A stretch of 34,057 nt of DNA from JBDKTH01 sp964558295 (GCA_964558295.1 CAZLDQ010000039.1:1-34057), one strand, 5' to 3'; numbered from the stretch's first letter, positions 16,214 to 24,743 are shown. The notes: generated by a model not told the origin, from the sequence alone. Numbers and translations: made by a program.

Positions 16214-19200
16214 TTACGCCTCCGACGTTTCCCAGTCTCCCCAGCCCAAGCCCTGCCCAAGAAGCACGTAACGGTGGCCGGGAGTAATAACAATCGGGGG
16301 ACCATCGACCGGCGAGACAACCATCCCTGCAGGCCCGCTGGATAGTTCGATCTCGATCCGCCGCGGGTCCCTGTCGAGGGTGACCCGCAGTTGACGACCA
16401 CGCCACGCAACGGGGAAACGGAGCCGTCGCCAGGCCGCCGGCAGATGAGGCGCGAAGGCCAGACCGTCGGACCGCAGACGCATTCCGCCAAACCCCATCA
16501 CCGCCGCTTGCCACAGGCCGCCGAGTGCCGCCGCATGGACCCCGCCGGCCGCGTTGCCCATGTTGTTGGCCAGATCGATCATCGCTGCCTGATGGAAGTA
16601 GCGTGCCGCCATCTTCAGATCGCCCAACCTGGCAGCCACCAGTGCATGCCCCGACGGGCTGAGCGAACTGCCATGCCCCGTCCGCGGTTCGTAGAAATAA
16701 AAATTCGCCGCGTGGACCTCCGGAAGGAATCGCTCCCACAAGAGCACCAAGAGCATCACCACGTCGGACTGCTTGATCACCTGCGTTCGTTGCGTCCGTT
16801 CCCGCCCCAAGAGCACGTCGATCGGCGCGGTACGCGGTTCATAGTCCGCGAGATTGATCGATTCCAGGTCGAAGAACCCGCGAAATTGCTCGAAAAGGCC
16901 TGTCTCCGGATCAAAACCCGTGTAGATCTGCTCGGCAATCGCCGACCACTGGCTTAGTTGGTCGGGGGAGAGTTTCAACCGGGTGAACAGATCCCGCGCC
17001 TGATCGGGCCAACGCGTTTCCAGCACTCGTGCCGCGGCAACCCCCTGTTCGAGATTCCACTGGGCCATGACATTCGTAAATGCGTTGTCGTCGACCCCTT
17101 CGTGATACTCGTCGGGACCGATCACACGCTCGATGTGATACAGGCCGTCCTCGCCACGTTCCACCCGCGAGGCCCAGAAACGGGCGGTGTCCAGAAGGAT
17201 TTCCGCCCCCGCGTCGCGGAAGAACTCGTCGTCCCCCGTGGCATGCCAGTAGTGCCACACCCCGTAGGCCACGTCGGCGCTGATGTGCTGTTCCAATTCG
17301 CCACACAGGATGCGGATCACCTTCCCGTCAGGCGAAAGGACGGTGGATGGCGTCGTTTCCAACCCGTCGTCGGCCGATTCCCAGGCGAACATCGCCCCGC
17401 GGTAGCCGAGAGATCGGGCTTTCTCGCGTGCCCCATCGAGCGTGTGATAACGGTACATCAACAACGCCCGCGCCGTCTCCGGATGCGTGTAGATGTAGAA
17501 AGGAAGCATGAAGATTTCGGTATCCCAAAAGACATGCCCCTTGTAGGAATCGCCGGTCAATGCCCGCGCACCGATCGACACCCGCTCGTCTTCTGGATTC
17601 GCCGTGCTGATCAAGTGATAGATCGCGAATCGCAAAGCCCGCTGCGCGTCCGCTGCGCCGTCCACCTCGACGTCCGCCGTGCGCCATCGCTCCGCCCAAG
17701 CCTGGCGGTGGGCCTCGATCACCGTCTCAATTCCGCCGTGGTGGAACCTTTCTTCGACGCACGAAACCGCCGCATCAGCCGGATCAGGCACGTCACGCGA
17801 CGTGTACACCGAGACAATTCGATCCAAGCGATACGTCTTACCCAACTCGGCTTGCAACTCCCGCCGCTTGAACGGTGCGTCGGGCCCCTTGTGGACTTCA
17901 TGCTCCGTATACGGGCTCCCTTCCGGATGAAACTGACTGGCACCGGCCATCGCTACGCTGATCCCCTTGCCCGGCGCGGTAAACTCACTGACCATTGCCC
18001 GGGACATGGTCCCCTTGCTTTGCATCGGTTCCGTGGCCCGGGCCAAGGGCATCCCCGCTGACGCATCAGGCAAACGTCGCTCCAGAGTGAGGAGCCCACT
18101 ATAGTTCTCCGGAGTAATTGTGATCGACTGGACCATGACATGCCGATCGGCCAGCGAGGCCAACCGCAGGTAGCTGAGCCGCGTGATCCGCCCCGCCGCG
18201 TCACGGTACCGCCATTGACGCCAGAGAATCCCTTGACGCATGTCGAGAACGCGGCGGTGTTCCAGCGTTCCCTCCCCCTCCATCTTCAACGCCTGCCCGT
18301 CGACCAACACACGCAGATGAGTCCAGTCGGGAGCGGTGACGAGTTCGGGAATCGCCCCCGGATGAGGACGGATCCCAAATACACCAGCGACAAACGTCCG
18401 CGGGGCGGAAAACGACGTCCCTTCGGCCAACGACCCCCGGATCCCCGTGTAGCCATTGGACAAGGTAAACAGCGACTCAATCTCGTGTTCCCGCGCCAGA
18501 TTAAAACCCTCTTCCACCAGCAGCCAACTTGGCTCCCGCGTGGGACGGGCCGGCAGATGTTCGGTCTCTGCCTCCCAAGCTTCCGCCCGCTGCCGATACT
18601 CCTCGTGGAGTAGAATCTGCGCACGAAGCAAGGCTTGAAACCGCTCCAAGCCGCCCCCGAGGCGAAGCACCCGGCCGGGGCACTCGACCGGCTCGGGGCC
18701 AAACGCCACAACCGTCGTACCATCGCCAAACGGCGAGATTCCTGCGCCCCCCGTCCGTTCCAGGCTGCTCGGGCCTCGCAAACCGTCGGCCACCACAAGC
18801 GTATGGCCAAAAGCCACCTCACGATGCCGGGCCAGTTCATCGAGCGTCTTCGTGAGAACCGCCAGCTCGTCGTCGACGTCCATGCCCCCTTGGGTTCCTT
18901 CACCGCCTGAGACGAGCCTCGGCAAGCCCTCGCGATGGGCCGTTTCCACACGCCGACGATTTTCCTCGTCGGTTGCCAATCGCTGCCAGAGGAGGATCGG
19001 TTGCGAATCTCGATCGAAACCGTAAATTTCCGCCCCGCCTCGGACGAGTACGAACAGGTGTTGTTTATGGGCCCCTTGCAGGGAAAACCACCCATTGAGG
19101 GCGGACAAATCCTGATCCGTCAGCACCACTACCGCCACCCCCTCCCGAAGCAACCGTTCCAAGTCCCCCTGGCACGAATTGGCGAGGGGCGGTCGCTGAA

Positions 19201-19309
19201 CGCCCACCGTGGCCTCCCAATCGAAGGCGAGGATCTGAAACGGCTTCTCCAATTCCGCCGGAAGCTCTTCCGCGCGGAACGCCGGCTCGCGAGAAATCGA
19301 CAGACTCAT
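16214..19309 (-). CDS. GH65 disaccharide phosphorylase with N-terminal degenerate HAD domain
   Basis: The 1031 residue protein starts at the ATG at 19309, preceded by AGAGGA. From about residue 270 it has the GH65 fold: a beta-sandwich, then an (alpha/alpha)6 barrel with GHVFWDTEIFMLP, the catalytic acid E734 in GPDEYHEGVDDN, KQSDVVML and RTGHGSSLSPSGH. GH65 enzymes use phosphate to split maltose, trehalose, kojibiose or nigerose into beta-glucose-1-phosphate and a sugar. The specificity here is open. Residues about 35-250 are related to HAD (trehalose phosphatase-like) domains (FDWEATV, VVLTDQD, RGGAEIYGFD). The canonical DWDGT motif is DWEAT here: the acid/base Asp is Glu and the Gly is Ala, so the domain is probably not a working phosphatase. 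The operon partners are the Usp and mutase genes. Confidence 0.93.
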   Translation of the reverse strand: MSLSISREPAFRAEELPAELEKPFQILAFDWEATVGVQRPPLANSCQGDLERLLREGVAVVVLTDQDLSALNGWFSLQGAHKQHLFVLVRGGAEIYGFDRDSQPILLWQRLATDEENRRRVETAHREGLPRLVSGGEGTQGGMDVDDELAVLTKTLDELARHREVAFGHTLVVADGLRGPSSLERTGGAGISPFGDGTTVVAFGPEPVECPGRVLRLGGGLERFQALLRAQILLHEEYRQRAEAWEAETEHLPARPTREPSWLLVEEGFNLAREHEIESLFTLSNGYTGIRGSLAEGTSFSAPRTFVAGVFGIRPHPGAIPELVTAPDWTHLRVLVDGQALKMEGEGTLEHRRVLDMRQGILWRQWRYRDAAGRITRLSYLRLASLADRHVMVQSITITPENYSGLLTLERRLPDASAGMPLARATEPMQSKGTMSRAMVSEFTAPGKGISVAMAGASQFHPEGSPYTEHEVHKGPDAPFKRRELQAELGKTYRLDRIVSVYTSRDVPDPADAAVSCVEERFHHGGIETVIEAHRQAWAERWRTADVEVDGAADAQRALRFAIYHLISTANPEDERVSIGARALTGDSYKGHVFWDTEIFMLPFYIYTHPETARALLMYRYHTLDGAREKARSLGYRGAMFAWESADDGLETTPSTVLSPDGKVIRILCGELEQHISADVAYGVWHYWHATGDDEFFRDAGAEILLDTARFWASRVERGEDGLYHIERVIGPDEYHEGVDDNAFTNVMAQWNLEQGVAAARVLETRWPDQARDLFTRLKLSPDQLSQWSAIAEQIYTGFDPETGLFEQFRGFFDLESINLADYEPRTAPIDVLLGRERTQRTQVIKQSDVVMLLVLLWERFLPEVHAANFYFYEPRTGHGSSLSPSGHALVAARLGDLKMAARYFHQAAMIDLANNMGNAAGGVHAAALGGLWQAAVMGFGGMRLRSDGLAFAPHLPAAWRRLRFPVAWRGRQLRVTLDRDPRRIEIELSSGPAGMVVSPVDGPPIVITPGHRYVLLGQGLGWGDWETSEA

Positions 19310-19480
19310 GGCAATTCCTCTTGTGTGCCCCAGGTCGCAGCATTCCGCCTGCAACTGCCATGCCGGTTCGGCCGGGGATACCCTTTCGCAGCCCGTGGCT
19401 CCAAGGTACGATGGACGTCTGACGTTTTGTCCTCCCCTGCCCTGACCGCAAACGGCCTATCCCCCCTAGGAAAATCCCCG

Positions 19481-21178
19481 ATGACGATTCGTTCTCGCTC
19501 CTACCGCCGTATGCTTTGCGTCGGCTTGGCCGCGCTCGTGACGCTGGTGGCTACACGTCCAACCCCCGCTCAACCTGTGGGGCAGCCGGTGACCAACGAT
19601 GAAAAGACCGCCGCGGTCAACGAGCAGACAGCCATGGGCAATCAGCCGGAGCGCGTGGCTTGGTTTGCCAACCTGGGCTTTGGAATCTTCATCCACTGGA
19701 GTCTCGACAGCCAGTTGGGGATGGTCATCAGCCATTCACTGGTCGGAGCCGATGACGACTACTGCCGCCGTTTTTTCGAGGAACTGCCCAAGACCTTTAA
19801 CCCCAAGCTGTTCGACGCCGACCAGTGGGCCGCGCTCTGTAAGCTCTCCGGCGCCAAATACGTGGTCTTTACCGCCAAGCATCACTCGGGCTTCTGCATG
19901 TTCCAGACCGCCACGACCCACTTTAGCATCATGCACACGCCCTACGGCAAGGACGTCACCCGGCTGCTCGTCGACGCCCTGCGCAAGCAAGGGCTGGCCG
20001 TCGGCCTCTATTTCTCCCCCGACGACTTCTGGTGGCTCCACCAACACGGAATCATTATCGAACGCACACGCAAAGGCGTCACGCCCCAAGAGAACCCCGA
20101 ACTAATGAAGTACGATCAGGCCCAGATTCGAGAACTGCTGACCAACTACGGGCCGATCGACATCTTCTTCATTGACGGTCCAGCCGACGGGCTCCGCGAA
20201 GTCTGCTGGGAGGTGCAGCCCCGTATCGTCGTCACCCGCGGGGCCATGAAGACGCCCGAGCAGTACATTCCGGGCGTGCCTCTTCGCGACCCTTGGGAAG
20301 CCTGCATGACCATGGGCACCCAATGGCAATACAAGCCAACCCACGAGGTTTACAAGTCGGGTACGGAAGTGATCGAAACACTCCTCCAAACGCGGGCCAA
20401 AGGGGGTAACCTCCTGTTGAACCTCGGCCCGAAACCCGACGGCGTGATCCCCATCGAGCAAGAGGAGCGGATTCGTGAAGTGGGCCTCTGGAATTTCATC
20501 AACGGCCAGTGCATCGACAGCGTGGAGCCCTGGATCGTCACCAACGAAGACAACCTCTGGTTTGTTAAACGCCGTGGCGAGAACACGGTCTACGCCATCC
20601 TGACCCGACCCGACTGGACTTGGGGGACGCGGCGCGAGATCCTCCTCCAATCGGTCAAGGCCGGCCCTTCGACGCAAATCAGCGTGCTCGGCCAATCGAG
20701 CGTGGTCTTGGAGTATCAGCCCGACAAGGACGTGAGCGTCCGGTGGCATCAAGACGACAAAGGATTGCACATCTCGGCCGTGCGCGCCCAGCGAATCTAC
20801 AACGACCGCAAGTGGCCCAATCCCGTCGTGCTGAAAGTGACCGATGCCCACCCGGCCTTGACGCCTCCGCGGATCGCCACCCAAGACGCCCAGCCCACAC
20901 AAGGCGGCCGCGTGGTGCTCCGCGGAACGCTGGCCGACCTGGGCCAAGCCGCGTCGGTCGAGGTCGGATTCCAGTATCGCCGGCAGCACGACTCGACCCA
21001 GCCGCAAGCCCTGGCCGACCCTTGGCATGACACGCCGCGTAGCGTCCAGTCCACCCCGGGCCCATTCACCCTCGAAGTGCCCAACTTGCTACCCGGCCAA
21101 GCCTATGAATTCCGCGCCCTGGTCAAACATCCCCGCATCACGCTTTATGGCGATACCAAGGGGTTTGCCGCACGCTAA
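19481..21178 (+). CDS. Secreted GH29 alpha-L-fucosidase
   Basis: The 565 residue protein starts at 19481 with AGGAAAA about eight bases upstream. A Sec signal peptide (positive N-region RSRSYRR, hydrophobic core to about residue 27, cleavage near PAQ) leads to the GH29 barrel. It shows MGNQPERVAWFANLGFGIF, IHWSLDSQLG, AKHHSGFCMF and the nucleophile segment IDIFFIDGPADG with likely nucleophile D232. The late barrel segment is GGNLLLNLGPKPDG. A C-terminal beta-sandwich follows (about 370-565). GH29 enzymes remove alpha-L-fucose from glycans with retention. The general acid/base cannot be assigned by eye. The gene is divergent from GH65, with 171 bases between them. Bacterial planctomycetes use such enzymes on fucosylated polysaccharides from algae or mucus. 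Confidence 0.93.
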   Translation: MTIRSRSYRRMLCVGLAALVTLVATRPTPAQPVGQPVTNDEKTAAVNEQTAMGNQPERVAWFANLGFGIFIHWSLDSQLGMVISHSLVGADDDYCRRFFEELPKTFNPKLFDADQWAALCKLSGAKYVVFTAKHHSGFCMFQTATTHFSIMHTPYGKDVTRLLVDALRKQGLAVGLYFSPDDFWWLHQHGIIIERTRKGVTPQENPELMKYDQAQIRELLTNYGPIDIFFIDGPADGLREVCWEVQPRIVVTRGAMKTPEQYIPGVPLRDPWEACMTMGTQWQYKPTHEVYKSGTEVIETLLQTRAKGGNLLLNLGPKPDGVIPIEQEERIREVGLWNFINGQCIDSVEPWIVTNEDNLWFVKRRGENTVYAILTRPDWTWGTRREILLQSVKAGPSTQISVLGQSSVVLEYQPDKDVSVRWHQDDKGLHISAVRAQRIYNDRKWPNPVVLKVTDAHPALTPPRIATQDAQPTQGGRVVLRGTLADLGQAASVEVGFQYRRQHDSTQPQALADPWHDTPRSVQSTPGPFTLEVPNLLPGQAYEFRALVKHPRITLYGDTKGFAAR

Positions 21179-21202
21179 GTCCCAAACCGGGAAGGGGCAT
21201 TG

Positions 21203-22066
21203 GTGTCTCCAGCTTTCGACGAAACCTCGGTCAAGCCGTTTAGCCAGCGACGGTTTCCCTTGATCCTCCTTATCGGCCTGGCGGCGATGGCCAACTTCCT
21301 CGTGGCTGCTTCGAGCAACCTTGTGCATCCCGTCATTTCACTGCCCCTTCTGTCTGGACTGGTTCTCGCCCAAGTGGCCTTGTTATCGGCGTGGGCCGTG
21401 TTGGGACCGCAGCGCATTGGGCTGCAATGGTTTGCCAGCCTGTTGACCCTGGCGGGACTCGTGAGCATGATCGGCTTGGGAGTTGCGATTGCCAACACGG
21501 ACAGTGACTTCCGTTCAATCATGCGATTGATGCTCGGCGTTCCGCTACTATTTTCCATGGCGCAGTTACCACTCTGGATACTGCGTCTGGTCGCCGGGTG
21601 GCGTATCGTGCGAATCGGAGCCGAGGAGACCATGACGGCCAACGGCTCGCGGCAGTTTGGCATCCTGCATCTGTTGGGGACGACAACCGCAGTCGCTCTC
21701 CTCCTCGGACTGGCCCAGTGCAGCTTCGTCGATGCTTCCGATCACTCCACCGGTGCGCTCTTGGCGGCTTGGATCGGAATCGTGATATATGGCCTGGTGT
21801 TCGCAGTGGTCAACGCCATCTTCGCCCCTTTGGGCATTTGGATCGGGTTGCACGTTCGCGATTCGGATAGCTCGCCTGTCGCACTCGTTTACGTTGGCGG
21901 GGTCGTCCTTCTCCTGGCGATCACGATTGCCCATTCGCTATTGGGAGAAGGGGGGGCCGGAGAAGGATTGGCTGCACTTCTCCTCTTCTTGATCGTGTCA
22001 CTGGGCCTGATCTTCGGTGTTCTTCGTCTCGCCCGAACCTACGGTTACCTGCTCATCACGGCCTGA
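21203..22066 (+). CDS. Polytopic membrane protein of unknown function
   Basis: The 287 residue protein has about eight hydrophobic segments of helix length spread from about residue 15 to the end, with short polar loops. There is no catalytic motif and no similarity I recognise. GTG at 21203 is taken as start because GAAGGGG lies a few bases upstream. A TTG one codon earlier is in the same frame. It follows the fucosidase gene by 24 bases and is probably cotranscribed. It could be a regulatory or transport component for the same substrate, but nothing in its sequence shows this. Confidence 0.8.
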   Translation: MSPAFDETSVKPFSQRRFPLILLIGLAAMANFLVAASSNLVHPVISLPLLSGLVLAQVALLSAWAVLGPQRIGLQWFASLLTLAGLVSMIGLGVAIANTDSDFRSIMRLMLGVPLLFSMAQLPLWILRLVAGWRIVRIGAEETMTANGSRQFGILHLLGTTTAVALLLGLAQCSFVDASDHSTGALLAAWIGIVIYGLVFAVVNAIFAPLGIWIGLHVRDSDSSPVALVYVGGVVLLLAITIAHSLLGEGGAGEGLAALLLFLIVSLGLIFGVLRLARTYGYLLITA

Positions 22067-22232
22067 CACAAGCAACGCCCCACCACGCCCGCCTGACCCG
22101 TTCGGTGTCGCCAGGGCGGTTCTCCATGCCCCCCAATTCACCGGCTCTGCCCCGCCCCGCCAATCGCATGCCGAACTCGCCAACTGACTCGGGATGTCTT
22201 CCGGCAAATTTTGCCGAACGACCAAGAAAAAA

Positions 22233-22260
22233 GCCGCCGCGTCGAGTTCGACACGGCGGC
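22233..22260 (-). terminator. Intrinsic terminator of the putative ncRNA
   Basis: On the minus strand a stem GCCGCCG/CGGCGGC with an inner GTCGA/TCGAC segment is directly followed by six T residues and CTT. It is the best intrinsic terminator in the window. On the plus strand it would be preceded by A residues, so its direction is clear. Confidence 0.7.
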
Positions 22261-22525
22261 CCTGGAATCGACCCCCCGCAGATTGCGACTGGATGCGTCG
22301 CTGCGAGACGAGCGGAAGTCAGGCGTGCTATGCACCAGCCTATGGACGACTTCGGCTCACGCTATTGGGTTGGCACCTCCGTCGGTAATACAGGCGGGAG
22401 GCTCGATTCTAGTGATTTGGTCTGCTAGACATATCGGCAGTTCCTGGCGGCGGTCGCGATGAAAAGTCGCCCACTTTTTTCGGGCGGCGGATCTCTTCGC
22501 TCGACCGTCGCCATCGCTGCCTTCT
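22233..22525 (-). ncRNA. Putative structured non-coding RNA, about 290 nt
   Basis: On the minus strand a sigma-70-like promoter (CTGCCA, 17 bases, TATAAT; 22555-22560 and 22532-22537) predicts a start near 22525, and a strong intrinsic terminator ends at 22233. The interval has no credible open frame on either strand. The transcript would fold: GGCG-A-CGGTCG at 22502-22512 pairs with CGACCG-C-CGCC at 22446-22456, enclosing a CGCCC/GGGCG hairpin. Farther 3', there are stems CCTCC/GGAGG and GCGTGAGCC with GGCT/CACGC, plus GCGAC-loop-GTCGC at 22285-22301. It resembles no RNase P, tmRNA or SRP RNA that I know. It is separated from the DUF1080 gene by that gene's own terminator. Confidence 0.45.
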
Positions 22526-22531
22526 GCTTGT

Positions 22532-22560
22532 ATTATAGTCTACGAACGGCCATATGGCAG
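22532..22560 (-). promoter_or_regulatory. Predicted sigma-70 promoter of the putative ncRNA
   Basis: On the minus strand -35 CTGCCA (four of six matches to TTGACA) is followed by a 17 base spacer and a perfect -10 TATAAT. No gene start follows on that strand before the terminator at 22260-22233, which is why it points to a non-coding transcript. Confidence 0.5.
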
Positions 22561-22657
22561 GGTTCCGCGGAAGGAATGCGGTTTTTTGACGGAACGGCCG
22601 GTTTTCCCGAACCGCCGGGAGTGGGCCAAAGCAACGGACACTTAGGCAAGAAGCAAA

Positions 22658-22681
22658 GCGGGCCGGGGTGGACCGGCCCGC
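22658..22681 (-). terminator. Intrinsic terminator of the DUF1080 gene
   Basis: A perfect nine-base stem GCGGGCCGG/CCGGCCCGC with a six base loop lies 28 bases past the stop codon of the minus-strand DUF1080 gene. On that strand it is followed by TTTGCTTCTTG, moderately T-rich. Confidence 0.65.
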
Positions 22682-22709
22682 CGCCCGTTAGTCGCTCTGG
22701 GGCACGCAA

Positions 22710-23702
22710 TTACTTCTTTTCCTGGACCCAGATATTGCGGTACTCGACCTTATTGCCATGGCCCTGGAGGTGAAGCGGTCGAGGGGCAGGTCCTTCGCCC
22801 TGCCGACCGGGGGTGGCCGTCGGCAACTCGATGCTATCGTGGATCACCTGGCCGTTGTGACGCACGGTGATTCGGGCGTTGCCGACCTTCTGACCTGCCG
22901 CGTCGTACTTCGGCGCGGTGAAGTCAATGTCGTAGGTCTGCCAAACCAGCGGCGGCAAGCACATGTTCACGTCGGGGGCCTTCACGCTATAAAAGCCACC
23001 GCACTCGTTATCTTTCCCTTCCAGCCCAAAGGAATCCAGCACCTGCGTCTCATAGCAGTCGTGCAGGTAGACGCCGCTGTTGGAGCGGGCCTGACCTTGG
23101 GCCTGGGGCATCCAAGAGAGCCGAAATTCCAGATGGTACTTCGCGCTGCCAAACTTCAGTTTGGTAGTCGTGCCGGCCATCAGGTTCCCGTCGGCGCTCA
23201 TCTGGGCGGCGTCGAAGTTCTTCGTGTCGGTGCCGTCGAACACGACGATCGCGTCAGCCGGGGCCTTCTCCCCGAGCGTGGGGCTCTTGCGTTCCACACG
23301 CTTCAACTCGGCCTTGGTCTTGCCGTCGCTCGCTTGAAGGGTCAGCACGCCAGCGACGATCTTGGCCTCCAGGTTCTCGCCCGTAAGCGTCGTGGTGTTC
23401 CCCTCGCGCTGGCCCACCAGGCGAAGCCGTGCATCGCCCCGACGCCATCCTTCTCCGGGCAGGCCGCCCTGGAGCACGAACGCTTCGAACTTGCCTGCGC
23501 TGCGTGCGATGACTTGCGCGCCGATCGCCCCTGGGACGCCGTTGAGCGTCCCGGTGCCGAGGTACTCGCCCTGGATGGCGAAATCCGGGTCCTTGGCCGC
23601 TTCGGCCGGATCGATGATCTCCGGGCCCTTGGAGCCTGCGGCACAGGCGACGCTGAACGACAGGACCAACATCGACAGAAAGCTCAATCCTCGAATCATC
23701 AT
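22710..23702 (-). CDS. Secreted DUF1080 (3-keto-disaccharide hydrolase-like) protein
   Basis: Start at 23702 is supported by GGGAG six bases upstream. A signal peptide (MMIRGLSFLSMLVLSFSVA, then CAAG) precedes residues about 30-140, a beta-rich domain of unknown role with EYLGTGTLNGVPGAIGAQVI. Residues about 145-330 match the DUF1080/PF06439 concanavalin-like fold: VVFDGTDTKNF near its start, KFGSAKYHLEFRLSWMP, GVYLHDCYETQVLDSFG and IWVQEK at the end. Some PF06439 members hydrolyse 3-keto-disaccharides made by Gfo/Idh/MocA-type dehydrogenases, and in planctomycetes many are paralogous lectin-like or hydrolase proteins. A Tat-exported Gfo/Idh/MocA gene is present at 13014. The catalytic residues cannot be placed by eye. 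Confidence 0.88.
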   Translation of the reverse strand: MMIRGLSFLSMLVLSFSVACAAGSKGPEIIDPAEAAKDPDFAIQGEYLGTGTLNGVPGAIGAQVIARSAGKFEAFVLQGGLPGEGWRRGDARLRLVGQREGNTTTLTGENLEAKIVAGVLTLQASDGKTKAELKRVERKSPTLGEKAPADAIVVFDGTDTKNFDAAQMSADGNLMAGTTTKLKFGSAKYHLEFRLSWMPQAQGQARSNSGVYLHDCYETQVLDSFGLEGKDNECGGFYSVKAPDVNMCLPPLVWQTYDIDFTAPKYDAAGQKVGNARITVRHNGQVIHDSIELPTATPGRQGEGPAPRPLHLQGHGNKVEYRNIWVQEKK

Positions 23703-23822
23703 TACGGTCTCCCTAGGGTCGGTCACGGTGCTTCACCTGCCCCTCGACAAAGCCCCGATTATAAGCTTCTCCCGTTCTGGCTGCCACTCAGAGTCATTCG
23801 AGGAGAGAAGTGGCCAGCAGAG

Positions 23823-23870
23823 CCGCGGAGAAGGGGAGTCGGGGTGTAGCAACTCTTCCCATCTCCGCGG
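23823..23870. repeat. Long inverted repeat (hairpin) in an intergenic region
   Basis: The arms CCGCGGAGA-A-GGGGAGT (23823-23839) and ACTCTTCCC-A-TCTCCGCGG (23852-23870) pair over about 17 positions with a loop of about 12 bases. It lies upstream of both flanking genes (DUF1080 on the minus strand, the DUF1559 remnant on the plus strand), so a terminator role is unlikely. The gene-free region 23703-24084 holds nothing else recognised. Confidence 0.55.
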
Positions 23871-24084
23871 TCTCTGCGGCTTCGCGCGCCCCCTGGCTTG
23901 CCCGCTGGATGTACCGCTATAGAGCGGTGCGGTTGGCAGTTCTCGCTGTGTAGTCCAGGACAAGACCCATCGTCCAAGTAGAGGTATGCTCCAAGTAGCT
24001 TCCTGTGGCTAACGCGCCGCTCATCGATCTGTGTTTTGCGTGTTTTTGATCACGCGACGCGATATAGCCGAAGAAATGTCCGTA

Positions 24085-24308
24085 TCTGGCCCTTTCGGTG
24101 GTGGAAGCATCCCTCCTGCAGCTCATCGGGTTCCGGGGCTTGGCTTCTCGGTACGAACGGCGTCTATCCGGCGCGGAGTTTCCACCCGGGCGGAGTAAAC
24201 GCGGCCTTTTGCGACGGCTCGGTCCATTTCCTCGCCGATACGATCGAGTTCGTCAATCACCAGCGCCTTGGCTCGCGCAACGACGGGCAGCCGGTCACGG
24301 TCCCTTGA
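24085..24308 (+). pseudogene. Truncated DUF1559 gene: C-terminal fragment only
   Basis: The frame ending at 24308 translates to WWKHPSC, a spacer, then SFHPGGVNAAFCDGSVHFL and DTIEFVNHQRLGSRNDGQPV. This is the C-terminal H-X9-DG region of the DUF1559 family (HPGGVN, nine residues from H to D, then DG). It aligns with the end of the intact paralogue at 29931-30911, including the upstream WKH-SC. No N-terminal pilin-like segment or the middle domain exists upstream in any frame. I conclude that the 5' three quarters were lost. It sits just before a small lipoprotein gene, as the intact paralogue does. Confidence 0.75.
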
Positions 24309-24370
24309 GCCTTGCAGACTGGGCCGCTTGTGTCTCTATCCTCTTTGTTCACCAACCAAGCAGTGATGCC

Positions 24371-24706
24371 ATGCGTTTCACACGACGACAGTGGATTCTC
24401 GGGTCTCTTCTCGCCACGAGCTCGATCGTTCTGGGCTGCGGGTCCGGCGGGGTCGAGCAGCGCACGATCAAGTCGAACCAGCCGGTCGGGCTGGAACTGG
24501 CCAAGAACCTGCTCCAAGGCTACGCCGAGGGGAAGCCGGTCGGCGGCGAAGTCGGCGGCTTCCCGCAGATTGTCGAGGAAGCCAAGCAGCAGGACGCGGC
24601 CAAGGCGGAGATTCTTGCCCGCGGGTTCGGCGAGATCCAGCAGTTGATGAACAAGCCGGCGGCGATTCCGGCCAAGGCAAAGGAAATCCTGGGCCAACTC
24701 CAATAG
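24371..24706 (+). CDS. Small lipoprotein paired with DUF1559, copy 1
   Basis: The 111 residue protein has a twin-arginine-like FTRRQW N-terminus followed by a hydrophobic stretch ending in SIVLGC, a clear lipobox, so it is probably an exported lipoprotein. The mature part is a helical, charged domain. Its C-terminal half (DAAKAEILARGFGEIQQL, then PAAIPAKAKEILGQL) is plainly homologous to the lipoprotein at 30930-31229. The mature protein has a variable linker. Small lipoproteins of this type follow DUF1559 genes in planctomycetes. Their function is unknown. Here the DUF1559 partner is a fragment only, so the lipoprotein may be an orphan or may still be used. Confidence 0.75.
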   Translation: MRFTRRQWILGSLLATSSIVLGCGSGGVEQRTIKSNQPVGLELAKNLLQGYAEGKPVGGEVGGFPQIVEEAKQQDAAKAEILARGFGEIQQLMNKPAAIPAKAKEILGQLQ

Positions 24707-24743
24707 CGTCAGATCGACAAGATCCGGAGAGACGTGGCTGTGG

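Noticed and set aside
22233..22300. T-loop-like GGGGTCGATTCCAGG on the minus strand, a possible tRNA or tmRNA end
   Set aside because: No acceptor stem, anticodon arm or CCA and no tmRNA tag frame could be found.
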